A stretch of DNA of 46,021 nt from Heterostelium multicystogenum (GCA_003667245.1 RCNN01000195.1:1-46021); one strand, 5' to 3'. Counted from the first letter of the stretch, positions 12,795-24,006 are shown. Notes: generated by a model not told the origin, from the sequence alone. Numbers and translations are program-made.

Positions 12795-15281
12795 TTATAT
12801 TATTTTATTTTCTATTGATAGATTTTGTATTGGAATTTCATTATCATTTTTGTTATTGTTGCTGTTGTTATTGAATTGGTCAGATGCATTGAGTGCTGTT
12901 GCTAATTGTAATACTGAATTCAATACACTTTCATGTAGAAGAATTGTTGATGGTATGGTTGGATTGCTTGATACTTGATATGTCTGTAGGGTTTGAGATT
13001 GGAATTAGATACTAGCGACGCGAAAAGTATTGTAAAGTTACTTACAGAGTTATCTTGGAATTCTTTTGTGTAAATGGAAGACAGAATGGCAGGAAAACGA
13101 ATCTAATAATAAATGATCTCAAAAAGTCGTCCATCATGAAAAAGCTTATTGATTGATGCAGATTGGTTGCCTCAAACAAAAGTTTGGAAATGTTTACCAT
13201 TGCCGATTGAACGATGGATTGATAGTTGGACAGATTCTTAACTGAAATCTTATTGCAAGAGGTCAAATCACAGAATGCGCCCAATGGATCATGTAAAAAA
13301 GAATGTGAAATAGGTTTCCAAATGGTGAATTTCTCTTATTATTGCTCACTATTTCTATTTTAAAAAAAAAGAAGAGTTAGTTTGGAATAATAGTACTATC
13401 ATGATAGAGAAAGAAACTTACTCTTTGGAGTTGCTAATGGGGAAAGTAGGGACACAAATGGTTGATCGAATGGAGGAGTAATATCCTTGAATATGTTGCT
13501 ACTCTGAGAGTCAATAATTAAAAAGAAAGGTTTTTCTGCAGAATGGCATAAGATCCATTGGGTATAGTGCATCGATTTTGACACCATCTGTATTGATATT
13601 TACAACTGTTATCCGCTATTGGAGATTTTTGCCAGGTAAAACAACTGGTTTATGTTGTTGAGTTGAGGTATTTGACATTGTTTTCTGTGAATTCATCAAT
13701 AATGCATTTGCATATGAGCTTTCGTTAATTTCATGACTGTTCTTTACTCCATCAACTGAAAGGTATAGTAAAAGTGCTTATCTCTCCTAATTCCTGTCGG
13801 TGAAATAGTTAAGTATAGATCCATGATGAATAGAAGCTGTCTGGACTTACCTTTGATAGCATTGGGAGAGGAATAGAAGTAGTTGGGTAATGGTTGGTCT
13901 GTAAAGAAGATATTTATGTGGATTCTTCTTCTTTGACGAGGATGATGTTGATGTAGCTGAAATGTCTGCCATTTTATGATTCTTGTTGTTGCTGCTATTA
14001 TTAGATAGTTCAATGTGGTGTTAGTGAGATATTTCAAATGGATATTGTGGTGGAAATAGCATACTTTTAGTTCTGGTGTTTCATACTCTAGAGACTGTGT
14101 CATCCTAAACATGTCTAGGGTGATCTCACTGAATTTGATTTGATTTTGGTGATTACCAACGAGTATTGCTTGCTGGAGTATTTGTATAGAGTCGGATGTG
14201 GCAGTGTTTTCCATTGGAGCCAGCACTGGGTGGTACTAGTTGTTGCTGGGTTGCTGGAGAGAGTCTGTGTGATATTTGGACGTGTTGATTGTTGTTGTCG
14301 GTGAATGAAATGCATTGGTCGGCTTGGAGGAATGAGAAAATCTCTTGTATCACCAACGACCACTCATGTGCATCGTTTGGCTTGTAAATCTTTGTATAGT
14401 CTTTTACATGCTTGAACAGCTCCTCGACAAGCTCAAACACCACCTTCTTTCTGTTGAGCAATAGGCATACTAACGATGAATCTAGCGTAATATCTAAGTT
14501 GTTTTACCATCATATCTTGCCTACAATGAAAAAAATGTCAATACGATACACCATCAACTGGACGGTTGTAGTTAATTACTACATACATTTTAGTATCGGA
14601 AGAAACGTCTTTGAAATAAGATCGTAGTCTGATTGCTTCGTAGAATATATATGATTCGTTTAAATAGTTTGTATCGCTTGTTCTCAACTGTATGAGGTTC
14701 AATTGACCGAGATTAGTCAGAATGATTGATAAAATAATAATAGTAATGATTACTACATACTAATAATGATAATAGAGTTGTCCAATCTTTGATGCAATCT
14801 CACCAATTTCACATCTCTTTTAAACCATATTTTGTTTTATCTTCTAAAATCGATCGATATAGTTGCTGATGCTTCCATAGCTATATTCAAAGCTTATTAG
14901 TAACCCTACTACTGGATGAAGTCAAATGAGCTCAATTTTATCACATACTTTAGTATATAGTTCGAATGTTCTTTTGGAAGAAAGGTTGCCATTGTCTTCC
15001 AAATTGTGGAAGATCGCGTAGTCCAACAAATAATCTTTGCGACTTCTCAACAAATGTTCAAAGGTCTTGGACTGCATCCAGTTGTTGTGAATTGTTGGAG
15101 CTTCCATTTGTAGTGGTTGTACCTGTAGCTGAGCCATTGGAAGCATTGTTGTTATTGCTGCTGTTATCTTTGGATGATAAAGATGAAGGAGTAGAAAGTG
15201 TAGTCGAAGTTGTAGTTGTAGTTTTGCTGTGTTTGAGCTACTACTTCCACCAGTAGTCAAAGCAGCAGTGGTCTTTTCCAT
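12795..15281 (-). CDS. SCAI: SCAI homologue
   Basis: Suppressor of cancer cell invasion family. In animals SCAI acts in the nucleus, restraining MRTF/SRF transcription and acting in 53BP1-linked DNA repair. Landmarks in order on the minus strand are: low-complexity S/T/N N-terminus; SKTFEHLLRSRKDYLLDY; EIGEIASKIGQLYYHY (about 14765-14810); LRTSDTNYLNESYIFYEAI (about 14630-14690); RYYARFIV; HEWSLVIQEIFSFLQADQCI (about 14324-14383); QIKFSEITLDMFRM (about 14100-14145); NPHKYLLYRPTITQLLLFL; PFFLIIDSQSS and PFVSLLSPLATPK; and FFMMDDFLRSFIIRFVF. The last exon is LLHESVLNSVLQLATALNAS. These match SCAI order from end to end. At least five introns occur. Homopolymer frame breaks include a missing A at 13064-13067. 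An upstream exon is possible, since an acceptor-like tctctag precedes GNSSALTKS near 15327. Confidence 0.85.
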
Positions 15282-15537
15282 ATCTAGTCGCAAGCTATAG
15301 CTCTTGGTCAATGCGCTGCTATTGCCCTAGAGAAACAAGTTAAGCTAACAAACAAGTCTGTATGTTGATGTGGCGATTTAAAACATCAACAAACTATCAA
15401 ATTATCATACAAAATGTGTCAAAATTTCAATAATTTTAATATCTTAATAATTTTGAAAATTTATTTAACAAAATTTTTGTTGTTTCTGCCCGCATTGCCT
15501 ATGCTCAGGTAGATGTGTGGTCGGGTTAGCATTATTA

Positions 15538-16552
15538 TTATTGTTTTGTTGTTGTGGGTTGGTTTGTTGATTGCTGGTCAAAGCTAAGGTCGTTGACAAA
15601 TGCGGTGGTGCTTGGTGAAGAACTCGTCCTCTAAGCTCAGGTCGAGGAAGAGACCTTGGTTTGGGGGTTGGCAGCTTGTCTTATGTCTTCGGCAAAGTGT
15701 CCAATTTAGCTCGAAGGTTTTCCGTCATCTGACGAATAGTGTGTGGAAGAAGGACTGTTACCCAGATTGTCGTTGATTCCAATCACGTAGGTTCCAAGAC
15801 ATTTTGAGATCATCATGCATCCGACCTTTAGTTTTCTCTGATTCTGCTTGTCGTAGGTAGAGGTAGATGGTGAAGTGGCGTTTGTGGTGAGTGGACTAGT
15901 GCTTTCGTTGCTACCAACAGAAATACACGACTCTGCTGGTTGATGCCACAGTACCGTTGGTGTTGTTCATTTGAGTGTAGTTGTTGAGAATATTGTAGTG
16001 CTCAAGTCCTCGGCGTAGAGTGGTGACACCTTTTGAGAGGAATTTAAAGGAGTCCATGCACTCGGAGAACAGCTCCACAAGAGTTGGATCGCGCTCCTCC
16101 ATTTTGGCACGACGCAATCCATCGTAATCAGTTGTTAACATAATTGTGTTCTTTGGTGATTTGACAACGTAGTAGTTAGTTCCGTTGACACGCAATTCCT
16201 TGCCAATAATGGATACCAGCTTCATATTCTTGAACATCTGCTTTATCATGAGAAATTGGTCGGGATCAATTTGAAATCGATTCTCATACACCAATTGTCC
16301 GTTTTTGTCCAACATAGCCATAGAGCTGATCATTCCATGTCGGAAGAATACTTCGAATTGCTCTTGATTTATTTTGGGCAATTTAGGATTACCATCAACA
16401 TTTCCAAAAGTATTGACATGATTGACATAATCTATATTGCTATTATTATCAATGTCAACATTTATATATTCTTCATTATGATTATTACTATTTATTAAAA
16501 TTCGTTTGTTGTAACAAGATAGAATACTTGTATCAACTAAAACACTAGACAT
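15538..16552 (-). CDS. Unknown protein, possibly longin/roadblock-like
   Basis: Not recognised. The first 210 residues are intact. After an Asn-rich N-terminus comes an alpha/beta-looking stretch (MAMLDKNGQLVYENRF, then LVSIIGKELRVNGTNYYVV and TIMLTTDYDGLRR). This order is reminiscent of profilin-like longin or roadblock folds in small-GTPase regulators. After a frame break near 15940 the protein continues with an S/T-rich linker, then KVGCMMISKCLGTYVIGIND, a second break near 15767, and VTVLLPHTIRQMTENLRAKL, followed by a low-complexity tail. This second half could be another domain of the same fold. Total length is about 335 residues. There is no signal peptide or membrane segment. The fold assignment is weak. 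Confidence 0.6.
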
Positions 16553-17487
16553 TTTATTTAATTCTATGTTTTTAATAATTATTAAATCTAAAATTAATTA
16601 TTAAAGATATTAATATATAAATAATCCTAAACTATATTGTAGATAAATTATTATTTTTATTTATTTACTTCTTCAACTAATAATAACAATAATAATACTA
16701 ATAATAATACTAATAATAATACTAATTAATAATAATTAAATAAAAGAATAAAAAAAAAGAAATGATTAATTTAAATGAAAATAAATAATAAACTATAGGA
16801 ATGGTTAGTATAACCATTTTAACATTTATTAGTAATAAACTTTAAAGTTTATTTATATCAAGTAAGTTTTCAGATGCTAAATTAAATATTAATGTATCTC
16901 TATATACTATATCTTCATTTTTATAACTTTCGAATTTTATATTTTGTAAAGTGTGTTTCTTAACTTATAATTACAAATTTACACCCTGTTATTTCAAGGG
17001 TGAAGTTGTTGTTGTGTGTGAGTGTTGTTGTGAAATTTCATTGTATTATTTATATCTTTCTGTTTATTTTGAAAGGGGTTTTTCGTGTTGTGTTTTTCTT
17101 TCGTCTTATCCCCTCAAGTTAAATTTTAATTAATATATAGATCTTAAATCTTTGATCAATAGATATAAAATATTTATACAAATTAGGCAACATGACATAT
17201 ACTTTTAATATCGATAGTAATAATATTTACAATTATCAATAAAAAAATCTTAAATAAATATAAAATTGGAGACCTAAAAGTTATTCACTTTCCAAAATTG
17301 ATTTGTAGTATCAGGATGCTATCATTATGAGGTATCCTTTTCCTGTTAAGGAAACATAATTCATATTTCATTTTTTGGTTTTTTTACACATAAATATTAA
17401 TCAGGACTTCTCATCATCTTACTCAAACGGATTGATTAATAGTTTTATAATTATTTAAAGTTATTGGATTGATCAATCATTTTCACA
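16553..17487. other. Divergent intergenic region
   Basis: About 935 bases between the unknown protein (minus) and the nucleoside kinase (plus). It contains a (CTAATAATA)n tract, strong AT-richness and a small TTTCC/GGAAA hairpin near 17337. The forward frame at 16951-17133 is hydrophobic and cysteine-rich with no other support, so I read it as chance. Both promoters should lie here. Confidence 0.5.
16681..16737. repeat. (CTAATAATA)n minisatellite
   Basis: About six tandem, slightly varied AATAATACT/AATAATAAC nonamers in the divergent promoter region. Simple-sequence DNA with no coding use. Confidence 0.75.
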
Positions 17488-18473
17488 ATGACAACTACAA
17501 GTACAAAGTCAGACTCACCCGTTATATCAATCTTTCGAGGAAGTGATTCTCTGGAAGCTTTGCATATCGGAATATCAGGTCTAATTGGTGGTTGGTAAAG
17601 TAGGATTAATTAACAGATTCAATCTCATATGTGTGCACACACTGATTGAATGTATTGGATTGTTATTATTGAGTAAATAATATTAATGAGTCCTATATAT
17701 ATATTTAGACAACTTTATGCACAGCACTAGGAAAAGTTTTGAATTTACCTACTTATGTATGTTTGAGCCTAACAAAAAGATAGGTAGATTGATATTGATG
17801 AATTAACATATGACTCAATCTATATTGCAGTATGAAGGTGTCATTGACAACACATATTTGGGCCGACTTTTACAAAGATCCAAAGAAATATAGCTTCCCT
17901 TTGCAGATCTATTTGTTGAACCAGCGATTCAGACAGCAACAACAGATCATTTGGCAGGGCAAAGGAGGTGTCCAAGACCGTACCATTTATGAAGACAGTG
18001 TCTTTGCAAAGATGTTGATGGAGAGTGGTAACATGGAGAAGCGCGATTACGAAAACCTACTGCTCCATGTTTAGCAATCTCTCCAATTTCATGAGGATCC
18101 CCAATCTGATCGTCCATCTCGATGTCTCGCCCCAAGAATCACTCAACCGAATTAAGCTGCGTGACAGAGACTGCGAGAAAGGAATCACCCTGGAATACTT
18201 GATAGCACTGGACAAAGCATATCAAGAATTCCTCCAAGACATTTCAAAATATATAGCTGTCATTCGTGTTAACTGGAGTGAATACAAAGATCCAGAAGTA
18301 AGTATAGCAACTAGCAATCACTTCGCAGCTGTTACGTGGCTTAGCATATTGAAATGACTCCATTCTAACTTCCAATCTTTTTACTCTAACATTAGGAGCT
18401 AGCAATTGTAATCAAAAAGGAATATTTGAAGATGAGAAATATTCATGTTTTAGATTTCGAACAAAAGAATTAA
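17488..18473 (+). CDS. Deoxynucleoside kinase (deoxyadenosine/deoxyguanosine kinase type)
   Basis: Salvage enzyme that phosphorylates a deoxynucleoside with ATP. Exons are 17488-17599, 17709-17756, 17831-18297 and 18396-18473, giving about 230 residues, normal for the dNK family. The P-loop reads GLIGVGK|TTL with an intron exactly after GK, and a DRT-type motif follows in GVQDRTIYEDSVFAKML. Also seen are IPNLIVHLDVSPQESLNRI, a KLRDRDCEKGI lid region and a C-terminal KEYLKMRNIHVLDFE. Three single-base excesses break the printed frame: G at 17590-17591, G at 17860-17862 and C at 18056-18057. Each sits in a run and restores a family motif when allowed for. The substrate (dA or dG) cannot be decided here. 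Confidence 0.88.
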
Positions 18474-18916
18474 CTACAATAGCATTATTATCATCATTAT
18501 TATTACATAATTAGTACAGATAGAATACCTTTTTCATTCACTTGTATATATATATTATTTTAAACCAAATCATATAGAACGTCCTTTATAAATATTAATA
18601 TAATCAATCACCAGAAGGTTGATTACGACAAACTACTTCAAAGCCAAGAGTTAGATTTGATAGGAAAAGACAATGTATCAAATAAACAAAACAAGGTATA
18701 AAGAGAAATTACATGTCTGTTTGACATTCTTTGTTTCTTCTCTCTTCCTGTCTCTACACACATATTTAAAGTCAAGTTTGACTTTTATAATTTGAAAAAT
18801 GTGTGTGTTTATGAATGAGACTTCAATGAATGCGAAGCTAATTCAAACTTGCTTGCTTGACAATCTTACCTTTATATAAATTGTATTGTTATATATAATC
18901 ATAATTAAGAAGGAAA
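18474..18916. other. Intergenic region, no gene seen
   Basis: About 440 AT-rich bases between tandem forward genes. No coding frame, RNA gene or distinct repeat was identified. It presumably holds the terminator of the kinase and the promoter of the SAYSvFN gene. Confidence 0.5.
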
Positions 18917-19524
18917 ATGAGACGTACTGTCATACACAATGGCGAAGTGAAACAGATCGACGTTAAAAATATTTATGAAAGAGAGAAAGATATGGATGAC
19001 ACAGATGTAGAGTTTCATTACTTTTTCACAAAAGATAATTTAAAAAGTAATTACTATATTAATAGCAATGCAATGTTCCTCTTCCTTCTGGGAAAGAACA
19101 TGACAACTTGAAGAGGCATCGAGTTAATCTAATCTAATCGCTTTATCATTATTATTTAGATTTGATATTAAATAATAAAATTACTATTTGTAAATTTATG
19201 ATTTGGTTGGTATTCCAGTATTTAGCAGTAAAGATTGAGTTTGGTGCAGTATTCTTTGTATTGAGTGTAGTTGTATATATGTTTCGTAATTTAGGAAAAA
19301 AACAAAAGGTAAGTCTAACTAAAGCAATCGACCTCTTTTAGTTTGTTAGTATCCCAACCCAGAATTCTAACAACAATTCATAATGCTATGCTTATCAACA
19401 ATAGGGTGAAATAAGTGCATATAGTGTGTTTAACAAGAATCATCAATCTATACTTGGATCAGTGAGTAGAGATCAACTGGAAGGTTCAATGGGTTTAAGA
19501 TATAATCCTGACAAAAAACGTTAA
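18917..19524 (+). CDS. SAYSvFN-domain ER membrane protein (SAYSD1-like)
   Basis: Three exons (18917-19046, 19160-19308, 19405-19524) join in frame to 132 residues. The N-terminus (RRTVIHNGEVKQIDVKNIYE) is charged. The middle carries a hydrophobic hairpin-like segment, FMIWLVFQYLAVKIEFG then AVFFVLSVVVYMF. The third exon opens with GEISAYSVFN, the signature that names the domain, and continues SILGSVSRDQLEG. Animal SAYSD1 sits in the ER membrane, binds the UFM1-modified ribosome/translocon and helps clear stalled nascent chains. The length and topology fit. No frame break is present. Confidence 0.85.
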
Positions 19525-19882
19525 TAATAAACTTTCAATGTAATAATAATAATAATATAAAGGCAATCAAATATCGAATCTATACTATTCTACTCGAAGA
19601 TAGAGAAACAAAAAGATAATATGAATTGCACAAGAGAGATGTATCACTGCTATGAAATGAGAGCAGATCCATTGTCATTCGGCTGCTTGCTGTTCATTCA
19701 TTTTTATTTTTTTGAAATATTTTTTGAAACGAAAATTATTGCATCTTCAAACACACGAAATATTTAGTCATACATACACTGTGTAGTAGTTAACTTAGTT
19801 GTCTAATAATAATTAAGATTTATAATATAATATAATACAATTAGTTTCTTAGTTATAGAAGTTAGTTAATATAGATAAAGAA
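19525..19882. other. Intergenic region, no gene seen
   Basis: About 360 bases between tandem forward genes. The right half is very AT-rich (about 19790-19880) and probably the TIM gene promoter and leader. Nothing else recognised. Confidence 0.5.
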
Positions 19883-20140
19883 ATGGCAGAAAGAAAATTG
19901 ACAAAGAAAGAGGAAGAGAGAATCACAATGGCCATCAACAAGATGCAGATGAAAGAGGTCATCAATACCACCTTCCAAATCACCAATCACTGTTTCGAAG
20001 CCTGCATCAACAACTTTAGATTGAGAAAGTTGGATAACGATGAAGAGTTGTGCGTATACAAATGTATCGAAAAGAACGAGAAGTTTGCCATGGTTCTTGC
20101 TGAACACTTTGGAAAGATTGAACAACAACAACAACTATAA
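19883..20140 (+). CDS. Small TIM chaperone (Tim9/Tim10 family)
   Basis: Intronless, 85 residues, the usual size. It carries the twin CX3C pattern CFEAC and CVYKC separated by 15 residues (NNFRLRKLDNDEE lies in the loop), followed by IEKNEKFAMVLAEHFGKI. Proteins of this family form hexamers in the mitochondrial intermembrane space that escort hydrophobic carrier and barrel precursors. F-R-RKL-EE-CV-KC is nearer to Tim9 than to Tim8 or Tim13, but I do not commit to the paralogue. The tail ends in a short Gln run (IEQQQQL). Confidence 0.9.
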   Translation: MAERKLTKKEEERITMAINKMQMKEVINTTFQITNHCFEACINNFRLRKLDNDEELCVYKCIEKNEKFAMVLAEHFGKIEQQQQL

Positions 20141-20868
20141 ACAACTTTAAACAACAAAACAATAATAACAACAACAACAAATACAGTCTCACAGATCAAC
20201 AAACAATACACAACTCACTCATCGCTCATACTGAAATGAACAGACAAACATACATCAAGTGTGATAAGATAAATTACGAATCCCCTTTTTTTAAAATCAT
20301 CTCATACTGGTCAAAGTAAGAGATAATAAATTATAGTAATAATAAGTAAATCTCAAAGCTACATAGCTTGTTTAACTAACTGAATCAATGCAACTGCGAT
20401 TATCATTATTAATAAGAATATGGACTTGTCATTCAGCTTCAAAAAATATTGAGAAATTATCAAGTTATCTTGAATGATTAAGATAAACAAGCTTTTAGAT
20501 ATTTAGTTTTAGTTGTTATCTTTTAAATTGCATTGTATGAAATTTATTCAATATGATTATGCATATTGCAATGTTCTTTGATGGATGAGTAACCGTAACA
20601 TAAGATATTGAAGGTTGTCTTAAATAAAGGTTGTTAAGCATCTATCAAATCAGTAAACTTAAAATACTCAGAGAGAAAGTTGCAATCATACGTTTAGTAT
20701 GCACAAATAACTATCTCTATTTTATTATTAGTATTATTATTATCTCTTATTAGAGTACTTCAAGAAGGAATGAAGATTAAACTTTGATAGATGTAATATA
20801 TTATTAATAATTAACCAAACCTATAAATTAAAGATAATAATTTATTATTGCGATTGTTTGTTTATTTA
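20141..20868. other. Intergenic region between convergent genes
   Basis: About 730 AT-rich bases between the ends of the TIM gene and PEX2. It begins with (CAA)n/(AAC)n-rich sequence (20110-20200), the 3' UTR of the TIM gene. No credible coding frame or RNA. Confidence 0.5.
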
Positions 20869-22310
20869 TTATGGAGAGTGTTGGCTTGATGACGATGAAA
20901 GAGATGAGGATGAAGAAGAAGAAGAAGATGATGGTGAATTTGAGTTGTTGCTGTTGCTGTTGCTGTTGGATGTGTTGCTAAAGGGTTGGAAACGTTTAAT
21001 ATTTGAAATGATTGAATTGCATCTTGGACATGAAAATGAAGAGTCAATCATGAGTGAAGTCTTTATACAGTAGTAGCAGAAGAGGTGGGAGCAATCACTG
21101 ATGTATGGTATATTGATCGGGTCATTCATGCAAATTGGACATTTCTGCAGAACTTGATCGGCAAGCAGTTGTGGCGATAACATCTGTTGTGCACTCGATC
21201 CCGACTGTGAAGAGTAGCTGCCTCCGTTTCTCTGCTGTGAAAGCATGTTGCCTGGTTTTTGAATTGCTCTGTACAGCCATCCTTTTATCTTGTTTTATAT
21301 TTATCAATGGCATATGAACAAAAAGAATTCCTTTAAGTTTGAGAGTGCTTGTTAGTAAGGGTGGGAACCTATGACATTCACAATCCCATCAATACATACT
21401 GTAAATCCGTGCCATACTAGTTGTCTGTTCATATATTCGAATGATATTCTTCTGCTTAATGAGGGATGCGCATAGACAAGACGCAAATGCAGAGCAAACG
21501 GTTGACTAGTGTGACATATTTGCCGTCGAATAGAAATGCTAAAAAGTTGACAAGCGACAGCACCTTGTAGAGCGATTCAAGCTTGTTTAATACGATCCAG
21601 AGTTTCTTGCGATAGTCATCGTCGGGTCTGTCTCCCCAGCTCTCGCTGATCGATAGTCTATTTATTCTTGCCCAGGCCCACTCGCCACCTATTAAAATGA
21701 TACCCGACAACCATTTCTGTTTTAATGTCAGCTTCGTCAGCTGGTCTGATCCCTTCGCAGGGTCGAAAGCGGCTTCATTTCTATACGTTAGATTCTGCAG
21801 TTGATTGCCATAAGTAGTTCCAAGATTGAATATCGATAGTTTGTATATGACTGATTTCAATATCAACGTGATCTCAGGTTTGAAAGTTTTGTACAAATGT
21901 TGGCTAGACAGCAGCAAGTCCTGGTCAGTATTGAAAGCATTGCATCTTCTGTTTCATACATACTTTTAAAGAACATGAATATCCTCATGAACTGTGCCTT
22001 CAATAGCTCTAAAATCTCTTCATCAAGCTTTGTTGAATCTAGCTGACTGACTCTGACGATGTTGGTGGTCGGTTTTCTTAGCCTGTCGGATTTGCTTGTC
22101 TATATCTGCTAGCTTCTTTGTAATCTCACTACTCTCATTCAGGTAGTCAGTTGAAAGTGTTGGTGGAACAGTCGGCTGTCGATTCAATGTATTCGTAGTG
22201 GTCCTGCTGCTGCTGTTGCTGCTGTTACTGCTGATGTTATTATTGATGTTGCTGCTGCTAGTACCAGTGTTTACACTTCCATTTAGTAGCGACACCTCGG
22301 CTACTCTCAT
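20869..22310 (-). CDS. pex2: PEX2 peroxisomal RING E3 ligase subunit
   Basis: Membrane RING protein that, with PEX10 and PEX12, ubiquitinates the import receptor PEX5. The N-terminus from 22310 is Ser/Asn-rich. Then come VSQLDSTKLDEEILELLKAQ, a GTATGT intron, the GNQLQNLTYRNE signature (about 21770-21810), LTLKQKWLSGIILIGG, KLESLYKVLSLVNFLAFLFD, LRLVYAHPSLSRRISFEYMN and RQLVWHGFT. After a second intron (about 21340-21402) come an LPLIN-type stretch and AIQKPGNMLS. The C-terminal RING reads CPICMNDP, DCSHLFCYYC and CPRCNS. Several frame breaks occur, for example near 22030, 21490 and 21270. A poly-Ser/Asn tail of about 35 residues follows the RING, which is unusual for PEX2. Confidence 0.88.
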
Positions 22311-22721
22311 TATCCATTTTTATTACATTAAACATTACTAAATATTATATAAAGTTGTTCGAGTTGATTCAATCATTTATCTACTACACACACTATTCAT
22401 AATAATAATATACAATTCAAGTGTGTTAGATTTAATGGTTAGCACTAGTTTTATTTGATGAACAACTCTAATGAATTATAAAAAAATAAAAATACACTAC
22501 TTGATACTTTTATTTTGTGAGACTTTGGATTTCAGTTGAGACATGTCTCAAATTAGAAGTTGAGCTTCAAATGATATGCTCAGGCAATCAACAAAGTCTA
22601 ACTGTCTGATAGGTAGCAGTATACATTGAAATAAAAGGTGATAAATGGACAGCATCTTTTCAACAGCAATCAATCGAAATGTGTTATGATGCAATTACAA
22701 ACAACAATAATAGTAAATCAT
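22311..22721. other. Intergenic region, no gene seen
   Basis: About 410 AT-rich bases upstream of PEX2 and downstream of the methyltransferase fusion, both on the minus strand. No coding frame or RNA was recognised. Confidence 0.5.
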
Positions 22722-24006
22722 TTATTCAGAAGCAATCGTCTCTGTTATTTCTTTTGTTGTTGTCTCTGTTGTTGTCTCTGTTGTTGTTTCTCCTGTTGGA
22801 ATTTGATTCTTCTTCCTTCGGCATTCGAAAAATAAAGTGTCAAACTTTGTGTCTGGAACGAATCGCTTTGGGAACTCAGTGACTTTGACTTCAAACTCGA
22901 ATTTCTCTTCCATACACTTTATAAACTCTGGAATACCTCTACGGACTGTTGCTGCAGTTCCATAGAATACTCCGTCTGGTGTCAAACTCTGATGAATTAC
23001 GTTGGACAGTGGCTCTACAAGGTTGACATCGTAGACAACCTCTGTACCAATGATTACTTCATAGTAGAAAGGCTTTGGAACCTTATCTTTAGTCCAATCG
23101 AGTGGTGCTACTTTACAGGCATCGCGAATCAGCTTTGATCTTCCTGCATTTAGCTTGACGTTTTCACGAAGTGTCGACACAATCTTGGGTGTGTAATCTG
23201 TCATCAAACTGACTTGCACAGTAAACCAGCCGCCAATCCTGCAATTCCAAGACCAGCACCCAACTCCAAATACGTCACGTCCTTCAAAAATGGTTGGGTT
23301 CTCGAGAATCCAACGACAAAATCCAATACCAGCATCCCAAACACGCCATGCTACACCTACATCGTTGAAAGTGTAACTGCTTCAAATCCAAAGTCCACTG
23401 AAACTGTCCGGTATTCTCATTATATTCGCCAAGTCCAACTCTTCTCACACTGTAAGGTGCACAACGCCGCAGACACTCGATTGCAGTTGCTGAATCTTCC
23501 AAAACCATAGGATCATAAGAATTCTCCAATAATAACTCTAATTTATGGACAGCATCTAACGATCTTAATGTTTCATTTAAAATTGTATCTATGTTATAAT
23601 ATTAATAATATTTGGAGCCAAGAGTAAATAAGTAGTACATAAATATCTATATTCAGTTTGGACTCTACCAACCTTTTAAAGTTAATAGCTTGAATATTAA
23701 AACTACATGTCTGACTAATTCTATATCTTCATTGTTTAGCAATTCAAGCATTGCAACGAATACACCAGCATGCTCAAGTTCTCTAATATCACTTTCTATT
23801 GAAACTATAAGTATTAATGCTTCGACATTCAAAAGCAATAATACTTACTTGATTATTTATCCAATTGTTTAATTTATCCAATGATTTATGAATAATATCA
23901 TTATCTTTTGATCTCAATGATTCTTTTGTAATGATGGACTGATTGTTTTGTGAAAGGAACCTTTGCTAGCTTTGTTACTAATCTCTAATAGTCTTTGTTG
24001 ACTCAT
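22722..24006 (-). CDS. ARM-like + class I (family 16) methyltransferase fusion
   Basis: The C-terminal half is a seven-beta-strand methyltransferase of the METTL21/EEF2KMT lysine-methylating group. It contains VWDAGIGFCRWILENP, the SAM-binding GRDVLELGAGLG (after allowing for an extra T at 23268-23270), LMTDYTPKI, and GTEVVYDVNLVEPL in the position of the post-II acidic motif. The tail is an ETTT repeat. The N-terminal half starts MSQQRLLEISNKASKGS at 24006 and looks helical and ARM/HEAT-like: LEHAGVFVAMLELLNNED, IDTILNETLRSLDAVHKLEL and DSATAIECLRRCAPYS. The splice structure is only partly clear (a GTAAGT donor near 23847) and there are at least three frame breaks. The substrate is unknown. 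If the two halves are separate genes, the break would lie near 23540-23690. Confidence 0.65.

Noticed and set aside
15281..15311. TTG start of SCAI at 15311
   Set aside because: TTG is not a normal nuclear start here; the first in-frame ATG at 15281 or an upstream exon is preferred.
16951..17133. 60-codon hydrophobic, Cys-rich frame
   Set aside because: Lies in AT-rich promoter DNA and looks like chance.
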